Positions 15,063-21,751 of a stretch of 32,614 bases of DNA are shown piece after piece. Source of the stretch: Firmicutes bacterium UBA4882 (GTDB lineage Bacteria; Bacillota; UBA4882); contig DHDG01000042.1 of NCBI GenBank assembly GCA_002399265.1, positions 41,609-74,222 on the forward strand, read 5' to 3'. The notes below the pieces were generated by a model. It searched no databases. It was not told where the DNA came from and saw only the letters and a list, made by a program, of their open reading frames with translations. Both the position numbers and the translations under genes were made by a program. Position 1 is the first letter of the stretch. Every line of letters starts with the position of its first letter.

Positions 15063-15084
15063 AGATAAAACCTGCCCCAGCAGG
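15063..15084 (-). terminator. Weak terminator after glmS-like gene
   Basis: On the minus strand a short stem CCTGC-TGGG-GCAGG is followed by TTTTATC. It lies about 90 bases after the glmS-like stop and 30 bases before the pckA start. The stem is only five base pairs, so the call is tentative. Confidence 0.35.
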
Positions 15085-15125
15085 CATACATAACTTTGTC
15101 CTTAGCCGACTGTCCGTGGCAGCGC

Positions 15126-15158
15126 CAGCGCTGGTGACAGAGGCAGCGCTGGTGACAG
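15126..15158. repeat. 15-bp direct repeat in the glmS-pckA gap
   Basis: CAGCGCTGGTGACAG occurs at 15126-15140 and again at 15144-15158, an 18-base period. A related GCAGCGCC lies just before it and GCGTCAGCG after it. No function is evident. Confidence 0.6.
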
Positions 15159-15171
15159 CGTCAGCGTTTTA

Positions 15172-16989
15172 TTAGTCGACCGTCAGCGTCTTGCTGATAT
15201 TGCGCGGGAAATCCGGATCGATGCCGCGGCGTACGCTCATAAAGTAAGCCAGCAACTGAATGACTACCGTAGCTGCCATCGGTACCATGTAATAGGGTAC
15301 TTCCGGCAACTCGAGCATTTGAGAAGCATTCTTGCGAATCTCCGGGCTGGCCGGGCTGATGGCAATCGCTTTGCCGTTGCGGCAAGTGACTTCGTTAATG
15401 TGCGAAATCAGCATGCCGGAGTCTTCCCGGGTACCGAGGAAGAGGATCGGGTAACCCTCAGTTACAATCGACAACGGCCCATGTTTAAATTCGGAAGAAT
15501 ACATGCCTTCGCAATGGCTGTAGACGACCTCCTTAATTTTAAGCGCCGCCTCCATGGCAATTGGATGGCAAAGGCCATAGCCGAGGCAATAGAGATCTTC
15601 AACAGCGTGCAATTGTTCTGCCAAATCACGACACGGTGTCTCAGCCTTCGTCAGCGTTTCCTTAATATAACGCGGCAAATCGGCAGTCAGCGCCGCAGTA
15701 TTCAGACCGGGTAAGCCCCTCTTCTGGGCCAGTTTGGCGGCCAAATAGAGGAACATCACGATTTGATTCATGAACGTCTTGGTGGCCGGGACAGACATCT
15801 CCAAATCAGAAACCAGCGGGAGATGCACCTCGCTGCGAATCATCAAAGAAGAACCAAGTACGTTGACAATTCCCAGAATGCGGCCAACTTGCTTGCGTTT
15901 ACAATAATTGACCACATTGATCAGATCTTTGGTTTCACCGCTCTGAGAGACGCAGACAAGCACATCATCGGGGCCGACCGTGTCGCCGAATAAGTCAATA
16001 AACTGCCCGGCAATGGCAACACAAACCGGCAATTGAGCCAGTTTCCCAAAATAATATGCCCCTTGCAGACAGGCATGATACGAAGTGCCGGAAGCGACCA
16101 GAAACACCCGGCGGGCTTTATGAATGGCGTTGACAAACTCGTCAACTTCCCGGGAGGCTTCCAGGAAATGCAGCAAGTCAGCCGCCTTCTTAGGCTGCTC
16201 ATGAATTTCCTTCAGCATAAAATGCGGGAATTCGCCTTTATCGGCGTTTTCAGGAGACAGGGGGCTCAGCTCCGAAGCACGTTCAATCACATGTCCATCG
16301 CGAATATCACGGATGGTATAAGAAGTAGCGTTAAACTCAATGAATTCGCCGTCGTTAATGACAACAATCTGACGGGTTAGATCCAAAATCGAAGGTAAAT
16401 CAGAAGAGCAACAAATAAAGCCTTCTCCGACTCCCAGGAATAAAGAGGAACCCATTTTTACCGTAAACAGCCGATTAGTATAGATGTCACCGATGACACA
16501 GGCATAATCGCCTTCAAGCTCCCGGGCGGCTTCAATAACCGCCTGCTCAAAGGGCAGTCCTTTATCATAATGTTTTTCGATGGCATGTACGACCATCTCG
16601 CCATCATTATCGCTGCGAACAGTGTGTCCTTCCGCACGGTATTTTTCTTGAAGCTGCGAAGTATTGACAATATTGCCGTTATGAGCGCCAATCATATTCT
16701 TGTCGCAATCATAATGCGGCTGAGCATTGCGCTGATCGGGTAATCCAAATGTCGCCCAGCGCAGCTGCATCACTCCGCGCACTCCGCTTAATGACGATAG
16801 GCTATAGCGTCGATCAACATCTTCAATTTTCCCAGTATCCTTGCGCAATTCTGTAGAACCGTCTTCATGAAAAACGCCGCACCCGACGGAATCATACCCC
16901 CGGTAAGTCAGTCTCTGGCCGGCCTTTACCAGAACAGCACCCATCGCAGGGTTTTCTTTTTCATAGACAATACCGAAAATGCCGCACAT
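15172..16989 (-). CDS. glmS: GlmS-like glutamine--fructose-6-phosphate aminotransferase
   Basis: GlmS makes glucosamine-6-phosphate from fructose-6-phosphate and glutamine for cell-wall synthesis. The 605-residue protein has the nucleophilic Cys after the initiator Met (MCGIFGIVYE), a glutaminase domain (to about 240) and two SIS sugar-isomerase domains with SGTSYHACLQGAYY and SQSGETKDLINVV. The end DFPRNISKTLTVD matches the usual QPRNLAKSVTVE. Two active-site motifs differ: HTRWATHG is QLRWATFG (Phe81 for His), and NAHPH is NAQPH. GGGAGG lies nine bases before the ATG. No glmS ribozyme is visible upstream; instead there is a small hairpin at 17084-17102. A divergent paralogue working on another sugar is possible. 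Confidence 0.85.
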   Translation of the reverse strand: MCGIFGIVYEKENPAMGAVLVKAGQRLTYRGYDSVGCGVFHEDGSTELRKDTGKIEDVDRRYSLSSLSGVRGVMQLRWATFGLPDQRNAQPHYDCDKNMIGAHNGNIVNTSQLQEKYRAEGHTVRSDNDGEMVVHAIEKHYDKGLPFEQAVIEAARELEGDYACVIGDIYTNRLFTVKMGSSLFLGVGEGFICCSSDLPSILDLTRQIVVINDGEFIEFNATSYTIRDIRDGHVIERASELSPLSPENADKGEFPHFMLKEIHEQPKKAADLLHFLEASREVDEFVNAIHKARRVFLVASGTSYHACLQGAYYFGKLAQLPVCVAIAGQFIDLFGDTVGPDDVLVCVSQSGETKDLINVVNYCKRKQVGRILGIVNVLGSSLMIRSEVHLPLVSDLEMSVPATKTFMNQIVMFLYLAAKLAQKRGLPGLNTAALTADLPRYIKETLTKAETPCRDLAEQLHAVEDLYCLGYGLCHPIAMEAALKIKEVVYSHCEGMYSSEFKHGPLSIVTEGYPILFLGTREDSGMLISHINEVTCRNGKAIAISPASPEIRKNASQMLELPEVPYYMVPMAATVVIQLLAYFMSVRRGIDPDFPRNISKTLTVD

Positions 16990-17258
16990 TCCAACAATCC
17001 TCCCGATACAGATAATGATAATGACGACCGAAGACTCTTCGCCATCCGGCCCTGTAATACCTGCCGGACAGCATTGATTATTTGCAGTGCTTGTGGCACT
17101 GCGTGAATCGCAATAATAGACGAAATTAATCCGAAAGCAGGAAAATCAGTTTTCAGAATGAATTCTTTTTCTGGTAGTTTTAATGTATGAACGAGTGCGT
17201 ATTTCGGTTTGGCCAATTGACAAGTGCGCACGCCAGTTCAAGTTTGGGAGGAGATTTT

Positions 17259-18374
17259 GTGAAAGATCCACGGATTCAGAAATTAGCACATAACCTGGTC
17301 AACCAATCGGTGCGCCTGAAACCAGGCGAAAGAGTCTTAATTGAGGTCACGGGGTTTGAAGTGGCGATTATCAACGCCCTCATCAAGGAGGTATATCTGG
17401 CTGGCGGGCAGCCGTTTGTTTCGGTTAACGAGAATGAAATCCTGCGTGAGTTGCTGCTGGGGGCAGACGCCAAACAGTTGGCCAAGTGGGCTGAATGGGA
17501 CGTGGCGCGCATGAAAGCCATGGATGCTTACATTGGCATTCGGGCCGGCAGTAATATGAGTCAGATGAAAGATGTGCCTGGTGAGCAAATGGACCTTTAT
17601 CAAAAGAACTATGCCCTGCCGGTGCATTTTGAGAACAGAATACAGCACACCCGCTGGGTCGTGTTAAGGTATCCGAACCATGCCATGGCCCAATTGGCTG
17701 ACATGAGCACGGAGGCGTTTGAAGACTTCTATTTTGATGTCTGTAATTTGGATTACAGCAAAATGGACCGCGCCATGGACGCATTGAAAGCCCGTATGGA
17801 AAAAACGGATCAGGTACATATCAAAGGGCCGGGAACCGACTTAACCTTCTCCATTAAGGGTCTGCCAGCCATCAAATGCAGCGGGCAGATGAATATTCCT
17901 GACGGTGAGATTTACACCGCCCCGGTCAAAAATTCTGTCAACGGCAAGTTAAGCTACAACACTCCCTCACTTTATCAAGGATTCACCTTTGAAAACATTG
18001 TTTTCGAATTTAAGGACGGCAAGATTATCAGCGCCCACTCGAATGATGACGAACGCATCACCAAAGTGCTGAACACCGACGAAGGTGCCCGTTATATTGG
18101 CGAATTCGCCATCGGCGTCAATCCCTTTATTGAGAAACCGATGCGGGATACGCTCTTCGACGAGAAAATCAAAGGCAGCTTCCACTTTACCCCTGGTAAT
18201 GCCTATGATGATGCCTTCAACGGCAATAAGTCCGCCATCCACTGGGATCTGGTCTGCATCCAGACCGAGGCCTACGGCGGTGGCGAAATGTACTTTGACA
18301 AAGAGTTGGTCCGCAAAAACGGGCGTTTCGTGCCGGCCGACCTGCAGCTACTGAATCCGGAGAACCTAAAATAG
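17259..18374 (+). CDS. M29 family aminopeptidase (AmpS/AmpT type)
   Basis: This is a cytoplasmic metallo-aminopeptidase of family M29 that trims N-terminal residues from peptides. Family features are PGERVLIEVTGFEV near the start, MNIPDGEIYTAPVKNSVNG with its metal-binding Glu, IGEFAIGVNPFIEKPMRDT, the HFTPGNAYDD block, and the late IHWDLV supplying His and Asp ligands. GTG 17259 is chosen because GGGAGGAG lies at 17246-17253, five bases upstream; it gives 371 residues, normal for the family, and drops 24 unlikely residues of the longer frame. A REP-like repeat starts directly at the stop codon, and a strong terminator follows at 18504. Divergent from the glmS-like gene. Confidence 0.92.
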   Translation: MKDPRIQKLAHNLVNQSVRLKPGERVLIEVTGFEVAIINALIKEVYLAGGQPFVSVNENEILRELLLGADAKQLAKWAEWDVARMKAMDAYIGIRAGSNMSQMKDVPGEQMDLYQKNYALPVHFENRIQHTRWVVLRYPNHAMAQLADMSTEAFEDFYFDVCNLDYSKMDRAMDALKARMEKTDQVHIKGPGTDLTFSIKGLPAIKCSGQMNIPDGEIYTAPVKNSVNGKLSYNTPSLYQGFTFENIVFEFKDGKIISAHSNDDERITKVLNTDEGARYIGEFAIGVNPFIEKPMRDTLFDEKIKGSFHFTPGNAYDDAFNGNKSAIHWDLVCIQTEAYGGGEMYFDKELVRKNGRFVPADLQLLNPENLK

Positions 18375-18496
18375 CACAAGGGGACGGTTCTTCTGTGCTG
18401 TTTTTGTAGACACAAGGGTAGACACAAGGGGACGGTTCTTCTGTGTTGTTCGGGCTTCGAAGCTCTGGGGCAACACAGAAGAACCGTCCCCTTGTG
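18373..18496. repeat. REP/BIME-like element, three GGGGACGG units
   Basis: A 23-base unit with core GGGGACGGTTC occurs as two direct copies (18375-18397 and 18423-18445) and one perfect inverted copy (18474-18496). Copies two and three form a 26-base hairpin (18423-18448 with 18471-18496) over a 22-base loop. Copy one alone is flanked by AGCACA (18373-18378) and TGTGCT (18394-18399). The element begins inside the aminopeptidase stop codon. It is the same family as 5983-6065 and 21226-21308. Confidence 0.88.
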
Positions 18497-18499
18497 CTA

Positions 18500-18624
18500 A
18501 AAGAAAAGGCTGCCCGGAAAATTCCGGACAGCCTTTTTGTTGGAGCAATTAAGCTCCCGACCACCTCTGGTCGATCATTGTTCGACCACCCCCTTCGGTG
18601 TACGGGTTATCGGGGGCCCCCGAC
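18500..18624 (-). ncRNA. Candidate structured small RNA
   Basis: No reading frame with a ribosome site is present here. On the minus strand, a perfect TATAAT (18636-18631) is followed by consecutive stems: TCGGGGGCCCCCGA (18623-18610), CACC-GAAGG-GGGTG (about 18602-18588), GGTCGA-ACAATGA-TCGACC (about 18587-18569), GGAGC-TTAATT-GCTCC (about 18556-18541), and finally the terminator at 18538-18504 with its T-rich end. A promoter, several hairpins and a terminator in about 125 bases make an independent RNA plausible. It matches no RNA family that I recognise. The weak point is the poor -35. Confidence 0.35.
18504..18538. terminator. Strong bidirectional terminator
   Basis: Arms AAAAGGCTGCCCGGA (18504-18518) and TCCGGACAGCCTTTT (18523-18537), with one G-T pair, are followed by T on the plus strand and by CTTTT on the minus strand. 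It can end the aminopeptidase transcript and also a minus-strand transcript coming from 18624. Confidence 0.88.
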
Positions 18625-18630
18625 AATTTA

Positions 18631-18659
18631 ATTATAAACAAGCGCTCTGCCCGGGGAAA
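18631..18659 (-). promoter_or_regulatory. Possible promoter of the candidate small RNA
   Basis: TATAAT on the minus strand (18636-18631) is a perfect -10. Seventeen bases upstream the -35 position reads TTTCCC (18659-18654), only three of six consensus bases. The start would fall near 18624. Confidence 0.35.
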
Positions 18660-18711
18660 GGGCGAGAACGATTAGGTGCAGTCTTTTCCCACAGCTTCAC
18701 TTAGCCCGGGC

Positions 18712-18999
18712 TTAATTGGCCTGGCTAAGCCGGCGATTACCGTTGCGTATTATTTTCCTGATACTATCATAGCTAAGGTGGAACTGCGCCATCAATTCTT
18801 CAACTCCGGCCCCGTTAATATAGTGCCGGACAATATCGCGGTTGCGCTCAGCCAAATCGGCGCGTATTCCGCTTCTTTCACCCCACCGGGCGTAGTTCTC
18901 GGTGGCTTTGGGTATATATATTTCTCGGCCTTGAACATACTTCTGTATTTCATTGAGTAATTCAGGCGGCAATAGCATTTCAGCACGTGAAGTAGCCAA
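18712..18999 (-). CDS. CD3324-type HTH protein (Mor-like)
   Basis: This small (95 residues) putative DNA-binding protein fits the Firmicutes family typified by C. difficile CD3324, related to the Mor transcription activator. It has LLPPELLNEIQKYVQGREIYIPK near the start, written here as LLPPELLNEIQKYV plus QGREIYIPK, then RNRDIVRHYINGAGVEELMAQF and a C-terminal helix-turn-helix HLSYDSIRKIIRNG. TTG 18999 is the start, with AAAGGAGG seven bases upstream. Targets are unknown. It is a single gene; upstream lies the 37-codon gene with its own terminator, so the two are probably transcribed separately. Confidence 0.75.
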   Translation of the reverse strand: MATSRAEMLLPPELLNEIQKYVQGREIYIPKATENYARWGERSGIRADLAERNRDIVRHYINGAGVEELMAQFHLSYDSIRKIIRNGNRRLSQAN

Positions 19000-19246
19000 A
19001 AGGAGTCCTCCTTTATTGCGGACAGGGCGTGCCGAAAGCGACCATTCTCCTGATCAGTCGCCACAGCCCCTAGTACCGCTTCCATGTTCCTCGCTGGATA
19101 AAATATCTTTGGGAAATGTATTTGTAGGTAACGGACTTATTCGAGTTACATTGTTACGATTTTTTATCATTTTCTTTAATTGGCACTCCTTTCTGATTAA
19201 CCCCACACAGCCCCCAGTGGCAATTTGCAGTTGCCTTGCAATAACC
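19000..19246. other. Gap with no clear gene
   Basis: The gap between the CD3324-type gene and the terminator at 19247 is AT-rich around 19090-19190. A 38-codon minus frame starts at ATG 19170 and ends at 19054, but its AAAGGAG is about 15 bases upstream, too far to support it. A short inverted repeat GCAATTTGC/GCAACTGC type lies near 19220-19240. I see nothing else. Confidence 0.4.
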
Positions 19247-19283
19247 AACAAAAAAGGCCGTGGGGTTCGATACCCACGGCCTT
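19247..19283 (-). terminator. Terminator of the 37-codon gene
   Basis: Perfect 11-base arms AAGGCCGTGGG (19254-19264) and CCCACGGCCTT (19273-19283) enclose an 8-base loop; on the minus strand they are followed by TTTTTTGTT. It lies 14 bases after the stop of the small gene. This is one of the best terminators in the window. Confidence 0.93.
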
Positions 19284-19297
19284 GTAAAGACAATAAG

Positions 19298-19411
19298 CTA
19301 GAAAATCCTTACAGGCACGCGGGCAGAATTATACACAGAATTGGATACAGTAAGCCCTTGGATAACCAATAATGCTCCGGTGTTGCGGAATCCGTTAGTA
19401 GTAATGATCAC
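19298..19411 (-). CDS. Small protein of 37 residues, unknown function
   Basis: GTG 19411 opens a 37-residue frame ending at TAG 19298. The ribosome site AAAGGAGGTG (19427-19418) is near perfect, eight bases from the start. A consensus promoter (19473-19445) lies 34 bases upstream of the start and a strong terminator 14 bases beyond the stop, so the gene is a complete one-gene unit. The product begins MIITTNGFRNTGALLVIQG and ends VYNSARVPVRIF. It has no cysteine, no clear membrane helix and no known motif; residues 13-22 are hydrophobic and the end is basic. It contains no acidic residue and four Arg, so it is basic overall. I do not recognise a family. Candidates are a toxin-like peptide, a regulatory peptide or a spore/coat peptide, none supported further. 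Confidence 0.72.
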   Translation of the reverse strand: MIITTNGFRNTGALLVIQGLTVSNSVYNSARVPVRIF

Positions 19412-19444
19412 TCTGCCCACCTCCTTTAATTTGGTAACGGTACT

Positions 19445-19473
19445 ATTTTACCTTTTCATCCAAGCATTGTCAA
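19445..19473 (-). promoter_or_regulatory. Consensus promoter of the 37-codon gene
   Basis: On the minus strand TTGACA (19473-19468) and TAAAAT (19450-19445) are separated by exactly 17 bases. The -35 is perfect and the -10 matches five of six. Strong vegetative expression is expected. Confidence 0.88.
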
Positions 19474-19599
19474 TAGCCATGGCAAAAGAGTTTTATGCCG
19501 AAGGCACATCCCGCGTTGTGGTGGCATAAGATAAAATCTCTATTTGATCATATCTCATAACCGGGATTCCGGAATTACGGAAGCGAGGTTACTTTCGCG

Positions 19600-20070
19600 A
19601 TGAACTGGGAACTCCTTGTCACGGCAATATTGGCGGTCATCGGTGGACTGACAGTGATTGGATGGCTAGCCCATTTCATTTTGCGGCGCGGTGCAATTTT
19701 GAAGCCAACAATCACGCTGCATTTCATCATCAAAAACTGTGCCACCGAAGTGGAAGGCGCTTTAAGAAGCCTCTTGTTGTTCAGCCGTCCCTTTCAAAGA
19801 TGGACCTTGGGACGGATCAAGATTACTGACTGCCACAGTACCGATGAAACGGCGGCCATCGTTCGAAGGCTCGCCGCCAAAACCCCCATCATCGAGTTGA
19901 TCGCTGAGTCCGCAGCAAGAGCAGGCTGTGATGGCGAATATGATGGCGGATGCGCTGGCGGATGTGACGGAGGATGCGATACTGGCATTGAGCTGATCGT
20001 CCGGGCCGGTGACATTAACGGATGGGACTTGCGCTCAGCCTGTGACGCCGTCTGCACCCTTTTAGATTAG
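19600..20070 (+). CDS. Membrane-anchored glycosyltransferase-A-like fragment
   Basis: The 156-residue protein has one N-terminal membrane helix (about residues 5-28) followed by a domain resembling the first half of a family 2 glycosyltransferase. FIIKNCATEVEGALRSLL corresponds to the nucleotide-binding opening, and ITDCHSTDET to the usual VVDDGSTDGT, with Asp-Cys in place of Asp-Asp. The acceptor half is missing, so it is unlikely to be a complete transferase. Residues 110-127 form an insertion of Cys-Asp-Gly-Gly repeats (DGGCAGGCDGGCD) with matching repetitive DNA at 19927-19980. GAGG lies 11 bases before ATG 19600. Its stop is 22 bases from the stop of the convergent mraY. Function unknown. 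Confidence 0.6.
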   Translation: MNWELLVTAILAVIGGLTVIGWLAHFILRRGAILKPTITLHFIIKNCATEVEGALRSLLLFSRPFQRWTLGRIKITDCHSTDETAAIVRRLAAKTPIIELIAESAARAGCDGEYDGGCAGGCDGGCDTGIELIVRAGDINGWDLRSACDAVCTLLD

Positions 20071-20092
20071 CTTTAATGAACCTTACCGCCAA

Positions 20093-21058
20093 TCACCAAA
20101 GCGGCGCACCGGTAAAATACGGATAGATTACGACCCCCAGTAGCGCTGTGGCCAGCGCAAACAGCCCAAAGACTGCTACGATCTTGTTCTCTTTCCACCC
20201 GGATAGCTCGAAATGATGATGAATTGGTGTCATTTTAAAAACCCTGACGCCGCGCGTTTTGAAGCTGGTCACCTGAATGATCACTGACAGCAGTTCAAAC
20301 CAATATAACAGACAAATCAACGGCATCAGCAGTTCGACCCCATATATGAAAAACAGGCTCCCCACCAGTGCTCCGAGCGCTAATGATCCGGTATCGCCCA
20401 TAAATACTTTGGCGGGATGATGATTAAATAATAGATAACCGATTAAGCTGCCAATCACCGCCATGATTAGCGACTGGCCGGTTACGGACGCGGCGATGAT
20501 CACAAAAAAGGCCAAAGTAGGAATCAAGACTGTTGCCAACAGCCCATCGACACCGTCTGTAAAATTGACTGCGTTGACAGTGCCGGCCAATAGCAGAGAG
20601 CCCACTATGATGTAGAGCAGTCTGGGCACTGTGATACTGAGCTGACCCCAGATTTGAACCGTCTGTTCCGGACCGGTAATCAAATAGAGGAATCCTGCCG
20701 CCAGGGCCAGCTGCAAAACAAGCCTGATGCGGGCGGGTACTCCTCTGGGGTTCTTGAACACTACTTTCATTAGATCATCCGCCAGGCCAATCAGACCGTA
20801 GGCAAAAAACATCCCCAGCAGCAAAAGCGAATCTGAATCATGCAGCGCCGGAATTGCTCCGATGAGCGTGCCAATCCAAATGAGCAGTCCTCCCATTGTG
20901 GGAGTGCCCTTCTTGCTCAAGTGTGACCGCGGACCTTCTTCGCGAATGGGCTGACCGAATTTAAGTTGATGTAGCAGGGCAATAGCGGGTTTGCCGATTA
21001 CTGCTACCACTGCAAACGCACCAAGAAGCGAAAGAAATGGAATGTACGGTGAATCCAA
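20093..21058 (-). CDS. mraY: Phospho-N-acetylmuramoyl-pentapeptide transferase
   Basis: MraY transfers phospho-MurNAc-pentapeptide to undecaprenyl phosphate, giving lipid I at the inner membrane face. The 321-residue polytopic protein keeps all landmarks: KKGTPTMGGLL, Asp94-Asp95 (GLADD), NFTDGVDGL with Asp168 and Asp171, VFMGDTGSLALG, and the PIHHHFE histidines at 280-282. TTG 21058 follows GGAGG by ten bases. The gene stands outside any division/cell-wall (dcw) cluster, with no mur or fts neighbours, so it could be either the only copy relocated or a second copy, for example for spore cortex. A possible TATAAT-like promoter lies near 21166-21175 without a clear -35. Confidence 0.93.
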   Translation of the reverse strand: MDSPYIPFLSLLGAFAVVAVIGKPAIALLHQLKFGQPIREEGPRSHLSKKGTPTMGGLLIWIGTLIGAIPALHDSDSLLLLGMFFAYGLIGLADDLMKVVFKNPRGVPARIRLVLQLALAAGFLYLITGPEQTVQIWGQLSITVPRLLYIIVGSLLLAGTVNAVNFTDGVDGLLATVLIPTLAFFVIIAASVTGQSLIMAVIGSLIGYLLFNHHPAKVFMGDTGSLALGALVGSLFFIYGVELLMPLICLLYWFELLSVIIQVTSFKTRGVRVFKMTPIHHHFELSGWKENKIVAVFGLFALATALLGVVIYPYFTGAPLW

Positions 21059-21225
21059 GATTGAGACGCCTCCGTTCTAATCGCAAATATCTCAGCCAAT
21101 GCCAGTTATCCAGTTATACGACTAAAATTGCCGTTTTCCTGCGCGGCAACACCTGCTGTTTCATTATATATATTGTCCGAGATACGCAATTCTGCCCTGA
21201 AATTTGGGAGCGGACTCTGAGGAGG

Positions 21226-21308
21226 GCGGAACTTTGGGGACGGTTCTAAAAGTGCCAAATACCACAAAATGTAAAACGGCACTTTTAGAACCGTCCCCAA
21301 AGTTCCGC
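21226..21308. repeat. REP/BIME-like perfect 31-bp palindrome
   Basis: Arms 21226-21256 and 21278-21308 are perfectly complementary over 31 bases with a 21-base loop. Each arm contains GGGGACGGTTCTA flanked by ACTTT (21231-21235) and AAAGT (21249-21253). It belongs with the elements at 5983 and 18373. It fills most of the 318-base gap between mraY and the rubredoxin-like gene, which otherwise holds the palindrome at 21319 and a small TTGCCG/CGGCAA inverted repeat near 21128-21147. Confidence 0.9.
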
Positions 21309-21318
21309 TGCATAGCGA

Positions 21319-21346
21319 AGCGTCCGTCGTTCGAACGACGGACGCT
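21319..21346. repeat. 28-bp perfect palindrome
   Basis: The 14 bases AGCGTCCGTCGTTC are followed immediately by their complement GAACGACGGACGCT. As RNA it would fold with a TCGA loop. It lies 31 bases after the stop of the rubredoxin-like gene and has no T-tract. It could be a terminator-like hairpin or a protein-binding palindrome. Confidence 0.7.
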
Positions 21347-21376
21347 GTCCTTACTACGTATCAACAAGGCTAGGGC

Positions 21377-21712
21377 TCAGCCCCACTTGCCCTTATTCAT
21401 ATGTCCTTGCAGCTCAGCTTTAACCATCTGCTGGATTTGGTGAGCTTCAGCGGCTGCCTTTTCGAAAAGCTGCACACAGGGTGGATCAAGTTGATCCTCA
21501 ATACCCTTGTGACACACCTCTTTGACCCGCTCCATCAGGTAACTCAAATCCATATGCAGTTGATTGGTGTAACGCGACTTTTCGATTAAGGCCGATACTT
21601 CATCGCTAATCGCTTCAAATTTCTCACGTGGTGCGCCACACTTGGGACATTTTCCGGGTGGCTCCGCTCCATCGAAAACAAAGCCGCATACTTGACAACG
21701 CCACTTTTTCAT
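21377..21712 (-). CDS. Rubredoxin-like domain protein
   Basis: The N-terminus is a rubrerythrin-type rubredoxin site, Cys6-x2-Cys9, 12 residues, then Cys22-x2-Cys25 (CPKCGAPREKF), which should hold one iron. The remaining 75 residues are helical and acidic/basic mixed, with several His and Met and two further Cys (KEVCHKG and DPPCVQL). At 111 residues it is not a plain rubredoxin. It is 39 bases downstream of rubrerythrin with its own GGAGA ribosome site, so it probably donates electrons to rubrerythrin or a related reductase during peroxide reduction. This partnership is inferred from the operon. Confidence 0.8.
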   Translation of the reverse strand: MKKWRCQVCGFVFDGAEPPGKCPKCGAPREKFEAISDEVSALIEKSRYTNQLHMDLSYLMERVKEVCHKGIEDQLDPPCVQLFEKAAAEAHQIQQMVKAELQGHMNKGKWG

Positions 21713-21751
21713 GCAATTCCATCTCCTCTGCCTAATATTAATATTTCAGGC

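Noticed and set aside
16990..17186. Possible glmS ribozyme upstream of the glmS-like gene.
   Set aside because: The conserved ribozyme core and pseudoknot sequences are not visible; only a seven-base hairpin is present.
19477..19529. A 16-codon plus-strand frame starting MAKEFYAEG.
   Set aside because: It has no ribosome site and overlaps the promoter region of the minus-strand small gene.
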